A DNA stretch of 7,675 nt from Paracoccaceae bacterium (lineage in GTDB: Bacteria; Pseudomonadota; Alphaproteobacteria; Rhodobacterales; Rhodobacteraceae), in assembly GCA_002400675.1 (NCBI GenBank), contig NVQY01000058.1, forward strand, positions 5,152 to 12,826. The letters run 5' to 3'. The position numbers and the translations under genes were made by a program. Shown here piece by piece: positions 1-6,201 of the stretch; position 1 is the stretch's first letter, and every line of letters starts with the position of its first letter. Below the pieces are notes generated by a model. It ran no database searches. It was not told where the DNA came from and worked only from the letters and a program-made list of their open reading frames with translations.

Positions 1-149
1 ATCTGGCCGCGTTCATGGCCCATCTGGACGCGCAGGGCGTGCGTTATTCCGACTGGGGGAACACCGCCGTTGCGGGCTGGCATCAGATCTTTTTCTACGA
101 CCCCGACGGCAATGTCATCGAAGTGCATCAGGTGGATGAAATCGACTGA
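1..149 (+). CDS. VOC/glyoxalase-fold family protein, C-terminal part
   Basis: Only the last 48 codons are present; the gene starts before the window, the first full codon is at position 3 and the stop is TGA at 147-149. The visible tail contains YSDWGN, then WHQIFFYDPDGNVIEVHQ. The run FxDPDGNxIEv(H) is the typical final beta strand of vicinal oxygen chelate proteins (glyoxalase I, fosfomycin and bleomycin resistance, extradiol dioxygenase fold). In that family the Glu of this strand is usually a metal ligand. Such proteins bind a divalent metal and act on small substrates in the cytosol, but the substrate cannot be told from this fragment. No clear terminator follows; the next gene is a tRNA on the other strand about 50 bp away. 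The family call is firm, the specific function is not. Confidence 0.8.
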   Translation, partial: LAAFMAHLDAQGVRYSDWGNTAVAGWHQIFFYDPDGNVIEVHQVDEID

Positions 150-200
150 ACCGGCGCAACGACGGGTGTCTGGCGGTACGACCATTGCGGAGAGTTAGGA

Positions 201-277
201 TGGTAGGCCCGGTAGGACTCGAACCTACGACCAAAGCGTTATGAGCGCTCTGCTCTAACCAACTGAGCTACAGGCCC
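201..277 (-). tRNA. tRNA with CAT anticodon, probably tRNA-Ile2 (lysidine type) rather than elongator tRNA-Met
   Basis: Read on the minus strand this folds as a complete 77-nt tRNA with encoded CCA (201-203) and discriminator A (204). The D arm is TAGCTCAGTTGGTTAGAGCA, the anticodon loop is CTCATAA with CAT at 241-243, the variable loop is TGGTC, and the T arm is GTAGG-TTCGAGT-CCTAC. The acceptor stem is GGGCCTG against CGGGCCT, giving G1-U72 and U6-G67 wobbles. Three tRNAs carry CAT: initiator Met, elongator Met and Ile2, whose C34 becomes lysidine by TilS and then reads AUA. The molecule lacks initiator features. The C4-G69 and C5-G68 pairs are known TilS identity elements, and the TTGGTC stretch resembles E. 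coli Ile2. I therefore favour Ile2, but automatic annotation may call it tRNA-Met. That it is a tRNA is near certain; the isotype is about 65% sure. Confidence 0.9.
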
Positions 278-288
278 GCCTGTGGCCT

Positions 289-316
289 TTGCTATCAGAG
301 AAGGGTGCGCCGTCAA
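289..316 (-). promoter_or_regulatory. Candidate sigma70-type promoter of the tRNA gene
   Basis: On the minus strand a -35 box TTGACG (311-316) is followed by a 16-bp spacer and TAGCAA (289-294). Transcription would start near 282, about five bases before the tRNA 5' end at 277, a short leader as is usual for tRNA genes. The -35 matches the consensus at five of six positions; the -10 is weaker. Confidence 0.5.
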
Positions 317-403
317 GCCTGAATGGGCCTCGGATCGGCGCAGATCCTGCGAATATCGCCAAATTGCAACCTTCCTGATTGACGGGCGCGCCTTTACGCG
401 GGC

Positions 404-432
404 TTGACGTTGCATGGCCCCTGTGGATGGTC
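404..432 (+). promoter_or_regulatory. Weak candidate promoter for purM
   Basis: A GGCTTGACG stretch, with -35 TTGACG at 404-409, has the same wording as the tRNA promoter on the other strand. A 17-bp spacer leads to ATGGTC (427-432), a poor -10, about 33 bp before the purM ATG. The -35 is convincing and the -10 is not. I saw no PurR-like palindrome or riboswitch in 278-465. Confidence 0.28.
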
Positions 433-465
433 TAGGGCCACAGGCAACCAAACCGAGGGGGCGAT

Positions 466-1512
466 ATGGCCGATAAACCAAACGGGATTACCTATGCCGA
501 GGCGGGTGTCGATATCGACGCCGGCAACGCGCTGGTCGAGCGGATCAAACCAGCGGCCAAGCGCACCAATCGGCCCGGCGTGATGGCCGGGCTTGGCGGG
601 TTTGGCGCGTTGTTTGATTTAAAGGGCGCAGGCTATAGTGACCCGGTTCTGGTGGCGGCCACGGACGGGGTGGGTACCAAGCTGCGCATCGCCATTGATA
701 CCGGCAATGTCGGCGGGGTCGGCATTGATCTGGTCGCCATGTGCGTCAATGATCTGGTCTGTCAGGGCGCAGAGCCGTTGTTTTTCCTGGATTATTTCGC
801 CACGGGCAAGCTGGATACTGAAGTGGCCGCGACCATCATCGAAGGCATCGCCGAGGGCTGTGTCTTGTCCGGTTGTGCGTTGATTGGTGGCGAAACCGCT
901 GAGATGCCGGGCATGTACCCGGAGGGCGATTTCGATCTGGCGGGATTCTCCGTGGGTGCGATGGAGCGTGGCGCGGCCTTGCCCGAAGGCGTCGCCGTGG
1001 GCGATGTTCTGTTGGGGCTGGCCAGCAACGGGGTGCATTCCAACGGCTATTCGCTGGTACGCCGGTTGGTTCAGATGTCCGGGTTGGGCTGGGATGCGGA
1101 TTGCCCGTTTGGTGGGGGCGCGCTGGGGGCGGCTTTGCTGACGCCCACGCGGCTATATGTGCGCGCGGCGCTTGAGGCGATCAGGTCGGGTGGGGTTCAC
1201 GCGTTGGCACATATCACCGGCGGTGGGCTGACCGAGAACCTGCCACGGGTTTTGCCCGACGGCATGGGCGTACGGATTGATCTGGACGCATGGGATTTGC
1301 CCGGCGTTTTCAGCTGGATGGCCGGGGTTGGCGGGATTGAACCGGCAGAGATGCTCAAGACCTTCAACTGTGGGGTTGGCATGGTTCTGGTGTGTGCACC
1401 GGACCGGGCCGAGGCGCTTGAGGCGTTGCTAAAAGAGGCCGGCGAAACCGTGTATCGCCTTGGCAGCGTGACCGATGCGTCGGGCGTGACCTATGAGGGG
1501 TCGCTGCTGTGA
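466..1512 (+). CDS. purM: Phosphoribosylformylglycinamidine cyclo-ligase (AIR synthetase)
   Basis: PurM closes the imidazole ring: FGAM plus ATP gives 5-aminoimidazole ribotide, ADP and phosphate, the fifth step of de novo purine synthesis in the cytosol. The 348-residue protein is full length for the family, which works as a homodimer. Conserved blocks appear in order: AGVDIDAGN near residue 13, GGFGALF at 44-50, ATDGVGTKL at 65-73, [17 protein letters not shown] at 94-110, [11 protein letters not shown] at 141-151, [14 protein letters not shown] at 184-197, [13 protein letters not shown] at 249-261 and [11 protein letters not shown] at 296-306. These cover the ATP-binding N-terminal domain and the C-terminal domain of the PurM/SelD/ThiL superfamily. 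The ATG is preceded by the purine-rich GAGGGGG, four bases away. The stop overlaps the purN start, so the two are a translationally coupled operon. Nothing is broken or missing. Confidence 0.98.
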   Translation: MADKPNGITYAEAGVDIDAGNALVERIKPAAKRTNRPGVMAGLGGFGALFDLKGAGYSDPVLVAATDGVGTKLRIAIDTGNVGGVGIDLVAMCVNDLVCQGAEPLFFLDYFATGKLDTEVAATIIEGIAEGCVLSGCALIGGETAEMPGMYPEGDFDLAGFSVGAMERGAALPEGVAVGDVLLGLASNGVHSNGYSLVRRLVQMSGLGWDADCPFGGGALGAALLTPTRLYVRAALEAIRSGGVHALAHITGGGLTENLPRVLPDGMGVRIDLDAWDLPGVFSWMAGVGGIEPAEMLKTFNCGVGMVLVCAPDRAEALEALLKEAGETVYRLGSVTDASGVTYEGSLL

Positions 1513-2105
1513 GCAAGGCCCGTGTGGCCATCCTGCTTTCGGGCGGGGGGTCGAACATGGAGGCGTTGCTTGCGTCGATGCAAGGCGATCATCCGGGGCG
1601 CCCCTGTCTGGTTCTGTCCAACGACCCCAAGGCCGGCGGGCTGGTCAAGGCGGCGGCGCGCGGCGTGCCGGTGGCGGCGGTGGATCATCGCGCCTTTGCC
1701 GGCGACCGGTTGGCGTTTGAGGCCGCGTTGATGCGGCCCCTGATAGACGCCGCGCCAGACATCATTTGCCTTGCCGGGTTCATGCGGGTTCTGTCGGCGG
1801 ATTTTGTATCGCACTGGGCCGGGCGGATGCTGAACATTCATCCATCCCTACTGCCCAAATATCGCGGGTTGCACACCCATGCGCGCGCGTTGGCGGCTGG
1901 CGACAAGGAACACGGCTGTTCGGTGCATGAAGTCACGGCGGAACTGGATGGTGGGCCGATTCTGGGGCAGGCGCGGGTGCCGGTTCTGGAGGGCGACACG
2001 CCCGACGATCTGGCCGCACGGGTGCTGGTGATGGAACACGCGCTGTATCCGGCGGTGCTGCGCCGGTTTGCCGATGGGGATAAGCGGCCGGTTTTGTTGG
2101 GGTAA
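1509..2105 (+). CDS. purN: Phosphoribosylglycinamide formyltransferase (GAR transformylase)
   Basis: PurN transfers a formyl group from 10-formyltetrahydrofolate to GAR to make FGAR, the third step of purine synthesis. The start is GTG at 1509, whose last two bases lie in the purM stop (GTGA overlap). No independent Shine-Dalgarno is obvious, which fits coupled translation from purM. The 198-residue length is normal. The phosphate-binding loop SGGGSN is at residues 11-16. The catalytic set matching E. coli Asn106, His108 and Asp144 is visible as Asn109 and His111 in [13 protein letters not shown], and Asp147 in [19 protein letters not shown] (120-131) is the usual folate-side segment. PurM and PurN are not consecutive enzymes (PurL/PurQ/PurS act between), so the pairing is an operon tradition of the group. 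A GTG near the start of another frame is a shadow. Confidence 0.98.
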   Translation: MSKARVAILLSGGGSNMEALLASMQGDHPGRPCLVLSNDPKAGGLVKAAARGVPVAAVDHRAFAGDRLAFEAALMRPLIDAAPDIICLAGFMRVLSADFVSHWAGRMLNIHPSLLPKYRGLHTHARALAAGDKEHGCSVHEVTAELDGGPILGQARVPVLEGDTPDDLAARVLVMEHALYPAVLRRFADGDKRPVLLG

Positions 2106-2117
2106 CGCGGGTCGGAT

Positions 2118-2146
2118 TTGCAAATGGTTGGGCGATTGCGTATGAC
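2118..2146 (+). promoter_or_regulatory. Candidate promoter for rnd
   Basis: The 130-bp gap after purN holds TTGCAA (2118-2123), exactly 17 bp, then TATGAC (2141-2146), each matching four of six consensus positions. It would give an 85-base leader before the rnd ATG at 2236. The gap shows no clear terminator, so read-through from purMN is also possible. Confidence 0.4.
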
Positions 2147-2235
2147 GGAATTGCAAAAGGGCTGGCAGCACCGCCGCCAAAATCATCCGGGCGTTCAGCG
2201 CTGATAACAAGACCAAGAAAAGAGCTAATACGCAG

Positions 2236-3396
2236 ATGAAAACCCTTACCACGACCGAAGAACTGGCGGAATTCTGTCAGGCCGCCGCCCAGCACCCTTA
2301 TGTCACGCTTGATACCGAATTTCTGCGCGAGCGCACCTATTATTCCAAGCTGTGTTTGGTGCAGATGGCGATGCCGGGCACCGGCGAGGAAAACGCGGTT
2401 CTGCTGGATCCGCTGGTCGATGGGCTGTCGCTTGAGCCGCTGTATGATCTGTTTCGCGATACGTCGGTGGTCAAGGTTTTTCACGCCGCGCGGCAGGATC
2501 TTGAGATTTTCTGGGTCGATGCCAAGGTGTTTCCCGAACCGTTGTTTGATACGCAGGTGGCGGCGATGGTGTGTGGGTTCGGCGATCAGGCCGGCTATGA
2601 GACATTGGTGCGCAAGATCGTGCATCTGCCGCTGGACAAATCCTCGCGCTTTACCGACTGGTCGCGCCGCCCGCTGAGCGAGGCGCAAAAGACCTATGCC
2701 TTGGGCGACGTGACCCATCTGCGTGACATCTATGAATTCCTTGCCGCTGAGTTGGAGAAATCCGGGCGGTCCCATTGGGTCGAAGAGGAATTGCGCATTC
2801 TGACCAATCCGGCGACCTATGACATTGTGCCGTCCGAGGCCTGGCGCCGGGTCAAGACCCGCAATTCGTCGCCCAAGTTTCTCGCCGTGGTGCGCGAACT
2901 GGCGGCGTTCCGCGAGGTCTATGCGCAAAACGCCAACCTGCCGCGCAACCGGGTGTTCAAGGACGAGGCGATGACCGAACTAGCCGCTACCAAGCCGCGC
3001 AATGCGGGTGATCTGGGGGCCTCACGCCTTTTGCTGCGCGAGGCGCGGCGCGGGGCGATTGCCGAAGGTATCCTGGAGGCCGTGGCGCGCGGCGTTGCCT
3101 GCCCGCCCGATCAGATGCCACAACCGGACCGGCGGCGCGAAAAGCTACAGGTCAATCCGGCGCTGGCCGATCTGTTGCGGGTATTGCTGAAGTCAAAGAC
3201 CGAAAGCGCCAGTGTCGCCGCCAAGCTGATTGCCAGCAGCGCCGATCTGGATGCGATTGCTGCGGGTTTACGTGATGTGCCGGCCCTGTCGGGTTGGCGG
3301 CGCGAAGTGTTCGGTAATGACGCACTGCGACTGTGTGACGGCGAGATTGCCCTGACCGCTAAGGGGCAGACGGTTCGGGTTGTCGAACTGGGGTAA
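2236..3396 (+). CDS. rnd: Ribonuclease D, DEDDy 3'-5' exoribonuclease with HRDC domain
   Basis: RNase D trims the 3' trailer of tRNA precursors and other small structured RNAs with two metal ions. The 386-residue protein is family length. The DEDDy nuclease domain fills residues 1-175. Exo I is TLDTEFLRERTYY (24-36) with Asp26 and Glu28. Exo II is VFHAARQDLEIF (81-92) with Asp88. Exo III is YALGDVTHL (154-162) with Tyr154 and Asp158. The KSSRFTDWSRRPLS segment before Exo III is typical of Rnd. An HRDC RNA-binding region follows at about 210-285 (VRELAAFREVYAQNANLPRNRVF onwards), then a more variable C-terminal helical region. All catalytic residues are present. The ATG at 2236 has only a weak purine-rich AAGAAAAGAG stretch well upstream, so initiation may be modest. 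A tRNA gene lies a few kb away, but that is probably coincidence. Confidence 0.97.
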   Translation: MKTLTTTEELAEFCQAAAQHPYVTLDTEFLRERTYYSKLCLVQMAMPGTGEENAVLLDPLVDGLSLEPLYDLFRDTSVVKVFHAARQDLEIFWVDAKVFPEPLFDTQVAAMVCGFGDQAGYETLVRKIVHLPLDKSSRFTDWSRRPLSEAQKTYALGDVTHLRDIYEFLAAELEKSGRSHWVEEELRILTNPATYDIVPSEAWRRVKTRNSSPKFLAVVRELAAFREVYAQNANLPRNRVFKDEAMTELAATKPRNAGDLGASRLLLREARRGAIAEGILEAVARGVACPPDQMPQPDRRREKLQVNPALADLLRVLLKSKTESASVAAKLIASSADLDAIAAGLRDVPALSGWRREVFGNDALRLCDGEIALTAKGQTVRVVELG

Positions 3397-3411
3397 CCGG
3401 TTTCGGCCGGT
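3396..3411. terminator. Small hairpin between convergent rnd and lipoprotein genes
   Basis: ACCGG (3396-3400) and CCGGT (3407-3411) form a five-pair stem with loop TTTCGG. The stem touches the last base of the rnd stop and abuts the lipoprotein stop, so it could end transcripts from both sides. It is short and has no T-tract, so the terminator role is an inference. Confidence 0.3.
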
Positions 3412-3936
3412 CTACTGACGCCGCCGCGTTTCGCGTATGTTTTGCCCGCCTTTTACCCGGATCAGGCGAATGCCGCGCAATTCCTGATTGGTCAGGCTTT
3501 TGGCCCCAATGATGGTGCGGGTGCGTTCCGGGCCTGCCGGGGTTGCATTGTCCGGATAGGTGACGCGGAACGTGTAGCTTAACGTATCTGTGGGTGAATC
3601 TTCGCCCACCGGATCAAGGACCAGCCTTGCGGCGTAGGCACCCTGCCGGCCGGCCACGCCGGTAGCAAAGATTGTCGCCCCGGTCGAGTTCTTTTCCACC
3701 CGCAATTCGGTGATGTTGGTGATCGGCACGCTATAATCCACCGGTTCGGGTTTGGCGATGATCGACGATTTTGTTGGAATCAGTGGGTTGACCGAGGCCG
3801 GATCGACAACGGTTTCGACCGCGCTTGAGCGGCTTTTGCCAAACCAGTTGCCCGGATTGACGCGGCTATTGCTCCAACCGCCACAGCCAGCCAGAAACAG
3901 GCTTGTTGTCAGAAGCATCATAAGAGGTTTGCGCAT
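3412..3936 (-). CDS. Small putative lipoprotein of unknown function
   Basis: I do not recognise a named family. The protein starts with a clear lipoprotein signal peptide: basic MRK, a hydrophobic stretch, then the lipobox LAGC with Cys18 as the lipidated residue. Residue +2 is Gly, so outer-membrane sorting is expected. After a Ser/Asn-rich linker (21-60), the mature part (about 65-165) looks beta-rich, with PITNITELRVEKNSTGATIFATG and a repeated pattern of short strands; the tail is basic (RETRRRQ). I chose the ATG at 3936, 174 residues, because AGGG sits five bases before it. An upstream GTG at 3966 would add ten charged residues in front of the signal peptide and has a poorly spaced ribosome site. 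The gene is convergent with rnd and divergent from sufE. Neither neighbour predicts its role; envelope or assembly functions are only guesses. Confidence 0.85.
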   Translation of the reverse strand: MRKPLMMLLTTSLFLAGCGGWSNSRVNPGNWFGKSRSSAVETVVDPASVNPLIPTKSSIIAKPEPVDYSVPITNITELRVEKNSTGATIFATGVAGRQGAYAARLVLDPVGEDSPTDTLSYTFRVTYPDNATPAGPERTRTIIGAKSLTNQELRGIRLIRVKGGQNIRETRRRQ

Positions 3937-4002
3937 GTTTGCCCTGCCCACGTCTTTTTTGTTCACCCTGTCATTCGGTTACCTTATCCTGAGCCGGTTG
4001 AA

Positions 4003-4024
4003 AAGATATGATAAAGATATGATA
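4003..4024. repeat. Perfect tandem 11-bp repeat in the divergent lipoprotein/sufE region
   Basis: AAGATATGATA occurs twice back to back (4003-4013 and 4014-4024) in the 171-bp space between the two divergent genes. Each copy contains TATGAT, which resembles a plus-strand -10 box; a TTGAAA at 3998-4003 lies nearby, but at only 14 bp from the second TATGAT. The 11-bp period places both copies on the same face of the helix, as tandem regulator sites often are. Its role as promoter or operator is inferred. Confidence 0.6.
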
Positions 4025-4061
4025 GGGGGCTGGACAGAGGACGGGGGGGTGCCTAATCCGG

Positions 4062-4084
4062 GATCAGGCCCGAAACGGGTGATC
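4062..4084 (+). other. Bulged hairpin in the sufE leader
   Basis: GATCA (4062-4066) pairs with TGATC (4080-4084) and CCCG (4069-4072) with CGGG (4076-4079). The loop is AAA and there is a two-base GG bulge on the 5' side. It ends 12 bases before the sufE Shine-Dalgarno AAGGAG (4097-4102). It has no T-tract, so it is more likely a leader structure or protein site than a terminator. Confidence 0.4.
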
Positions 4085-4107
4085 TGCAACCACATCAAGG
4101 AGCCGTC

Positions 4108-4518
4108 ATGGCCAGCCCAGCGTTTGAAGAAATTGTCGAAGATTTCGAGTTTCTCGACGATTGGGAGGATCGTTATCGTTATGTGATCGATCAGGGCAAA
4201 GAGATGGCTCCGTTGGATGCGGCGTTGAAAGTGCCCGCGACCAAGGTGGATGGCTGCGCCAGTCAGGTCTGGTTGCATCCGGTGATCGAGGATGGCGTAT
4301 TTCGCTTTGACGGGGACAGTGATGCGATGATCGTGCGCGGGTTGATTGCCGTGTTACGCGCACTTTATAGCGGGTTGCGCGTTGAAGAGGTGGTCAAGGT
4401 TGATGCGCGGGCGGAATTTGCCCGGCTGGGGCTGAACGAGCATTTGTCAGCCCAGCGGTCCAACGGATTGCGGGCGATGATCGAGCGGATTGGTCAGGTC
4501 GCGGCGGCGCATATCTGA
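4108..4518 (+). CDS. sufE: SufE-family cysteine desulfurase activator
   Basis: SufE takes persulfide sulfur from the cysteine desulfurase SufS and hands it to the SufBCD scaffold for iron-sulfur cluster assembly in the cytosol. The 136-residue protein is close to the 138 of E. coli SufE. The active site is at VDGCASQVWL (47-56): Cys50 corresponds to the sulfur-accepting cysteine in the family motif V-x-G-C-x-S-Q-V-W. Further family blocks are FDGDSDAMIVRGLIAVLRALYSG (residues 69-91), LGLNEHLSAQRSNGLRAMI, and the opening helix EEIVEDFEFLDDWEDRYRYVID. The ATG has a strong AAGGAG five bases upstream. The gene stands alone: no sufS or sufBCD is in the window, so it probably serves a suf operon elsewhere. 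A leader hairpin and a tandem repeat upstream hint at regulation. The paralogue CsdE is an alternative, but SufE is the usual form in this group. Confidence 0.95.
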   Translation: MASPAFEEIVEDFEFLDDWEDRYRYVIDQGKEMAPLDAALKVPATKVDGCASQVWLHPVIEDGVFRFDGDSDAMIVRGLIAVLRALYSGLRVEEVVKVDARAEFARLGLNEHLSAQRSNGLRAMIERIGQVAAAHI

Positions 4519-4527
4519 AGCCGGGCA

Positions 4528-4574
4528 GGGGGGCCAGCCCCCCAGACCCCCCGGGATATTTATCAACAGAAGAA
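4528..4574. repeat. G/C-tract hairpin repeat with GGGATATTT tail, likely shared terminator
   Basis: G6 (4528-4533) pairs with C6 (4538-4543) around a CCAG loop. A second C6 tract (4547-4552) follows and could pair with the same G6, so two exclusive hairpins are possible. The tail GGGATATTTATCAACAGAAG closes the element just before the stop of the convergent gene. From memory, intergenic elements with this wording recur in Rhodobacteraceae genomes. Its position between convergent sufE and DUF1638 stops suggests transcription termination for one or both. Confidence 0.6.
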
Positions 4575-4577
4575 GCG

Positions 4578-5285
4578 TCAGGTGGGTTTTTTGGCCCATG
4601 TGGTGAGGGTTGATTGCAGATCACCATAGCCGGTTTGGCGGTGTTCGAACGCGAGGCCAAGGCGGGTGGCGCAGGTTTGGGCGCTTTTGGTTAGGTCCGG
4701 ATCTTTGGTTTGGGCCAGATAGACCAGTTTGGTGTAATGGCCAAAGTACATTTCCAGCAGTTCGGGGTGGCGATCAAGGCCCAGCGGGGTCCAGATGAAG
4801 GCGTCAAACTGGCGGGCCAGAAAATCGGTCAGGTAGAAGGCGGTGATTTCGTCGCGGTGGGCGAAAATGTCGTTGCCTTCAAAGAAGCTGTAGCAATGGG
4901 GTCCGCTGATCATGTCGATGCCGAGGTGGTCGCAGGCAGTTTGGAGTTGCCCTCCGGTGCCGCAATCGGCGTAGACCACGTAGATCTTGTCATAGGTGGT
5001 TCGGTGTTTGGCGATTGCGCCTGTGACCGCCTCTGTGATCAGGTCGGGGTGGTTGTGCAGGATCGCCGGCAGGCACGTCAGGTCCATGTGGTCCCAGCCG
5101 TTCAGAGATTTCAGGTGCAGGATTTCACGCGCCAGCGCGCCGCAGGCGATCAACAGGATGCGCCCGGTCTTGTGGGCTGGCGCTGCCAAACCGTTTTCGG
5201 TCAGCTGCGCGTCATCCAGCCCGCCGGATTTGGCGACGATTGGTATCCGGCGGCGGTTTAGGGGTGATTTTGGCCGGCGGGCCAA
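4578..5285 (-). CDS. DUF1638-family protein, corrinoid-associated
   Basis: I recognise the DUF1638 family by its ordered blocks: GRILLIACGALAREI (41-55), DLTCLPAILHNHPDLI (68-83), KIYVVYADCGTGGQL (100-114), ISGPHCYSFFEGNDIFA (126-142) and the FYLTDFLARQFDAF region (150-163). Cysteines at 48, 71, 108 and 131 lie within these blocks and could hold a metal or cofactor; the biochemical role is not established. Family members often sit next to corrinoid proteins and corrinoid methyltransferases, as here. The first 38 codons are poorly conserved and contain no ATG or GTG. The first possible start is TTG at 5285, three bases after the stop of the corrinoid gene and in the same frame, without a good Shine-Dalgarno. 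Another TTG is codon 33 (5189). Translation is therefore probably coupled to the upstream gene. The 235-residue length assumes the first TTG. Family is sure, start is not. Confidence 0.87.
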   Translation of the reverse strand: MARRPKSPLNRRRIPIVAKSGGLDDAQLTENGLAAPAHKTGRILLIACGALAREILHLKSLNGWDHMDLTCLPAILHNHPDLITEAVTGAIAKHRTTYDKIYVVYADCGTGGQLQTACDHLGIDMISGPHCYSFFEGNDIFAHRDEITAFYLTDFLARQFDAFIWTPLGLDRHPELLEMYFGHYTKLVYLAQTKDPDLTKSAQTCATRLGLAFEHRQTGYGDLQSTLTTWAKKPT

Positions 5286-5288
5286 GGA

Positions 5289-5987
<699 letters not shown>

Positions 5988-6008
5988 GGGGGCGTTTCCT
6001 TTGAACAG

Positions 6009-6025
6009 CGGGGCAGGGTGCCCCG
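6009..6025 (-). other. GC hairpin in the leader of the corrinoid gene
   Basis: CGGGGCA (6009-6015) and TGCCCCG (6019-6025) form a perfect seven-pair stem with a three-base loop. It ends just before the AAAGGA ribosome site of the corrinoid gene on the minus strand. There is no T-tract after it in either direction. It may influence translation or mRNA stability. I could not match the leader to a cobalamin, SAM-II or SAM/SAH riboswitch. Confidence 0.45.
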
Positions 6026-6070
6026 TCATGCATCTTTAAGTCATCTATTGGCCAAATGGCCCCGGCAGCA

Positions 6071-6128
6071 CTGCGACAATTGCGACATCACCCGTTCTAC
6101 AACCGACCTATACCGGCGATTGTCGCAA
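6071..6128. promoter_or_regulatory. Three TTGCGACA-like sites in the divergent corrinoid/radical SAM region
   Basis: Two direct copies lie in a row, CTGCGACAA (6071-6079) and TTGCGACAT (6080-6088), and a third is inverted at 6120-6128 (TTGTCGCAA). Seen another way, TGCGACAAT (6072-6080) and ATTGTCGCA (6119-6127) are perfect inverted arms 38 bp apart. The inverted copy ends one base before the -35 of the radical SAM promoter. A TATAGG on the minus strand (6107-6112) lies between the arms. This looks like an operator shared by both genes; the regulator is unknown. Confidence 0.5.
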
Positions 6129-6129
6129 A

Positions 6130-6159
6130 TTGATAATGAAGAAATTGCATAGAGATAAT
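6130..6159 (+). promoter_or_regulatory. Sigma70-type promoter of the radical SAM gene
   Basis: TTGATA (6130-6135), an 18-bp spacer and GATAAT (6154-6159) match the consensus at five of six positions in each box. Transcription would start near 6166, giving a leader of about 36 bases before the ATG at 6202. This is the best promoter match in the window. Confidence 0.55.
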
Positions 6160-6201
6160 GGGGTTATTGCATGCGTTCCCTTTATGTTCTAGTTTGACGG
6201 C

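Noticed and set aside
422..430. DnaA-box-like TGTGGATGG before purM
   Set aside because: It matches only part of the nine-base box and stands alone, so it does not indicate an origin.
1933..2928. Long minus-strand open frame across purN and rnd
   Set aside because: It is antisense to two clearly conserved genes, rich in Arg, Pro and His as expected of a shadow in GC-rich DNA, and has no family-like motif.
3752..4186. Plus-strand open frame spanning the lipoprotein start and sufE start
   Set aside because: It overlaps both recognised genes in wrong frames and shows no conserved motif.
4528..4555. G-quadruplex formed by the G6 tract
   Set aside because: There is only one long G run on each strand near it apart from the C tracts, and hairpin pairing explains the tracts better.
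5988..6029. Longer start (ATG at 6029) for the corrinoid protein
   Set aside because: The added 14 residues do not look like the family, and the ATG at 5987 has a better ribosome site.
5988..6130. Possible cobalamin, SAM-II or SAM/SAH riboswitch before the corrinoid gene
   Set aside because: No B12-box-like or SAM-switch core wording could be found; only a simple hairpin and repeats are visible.
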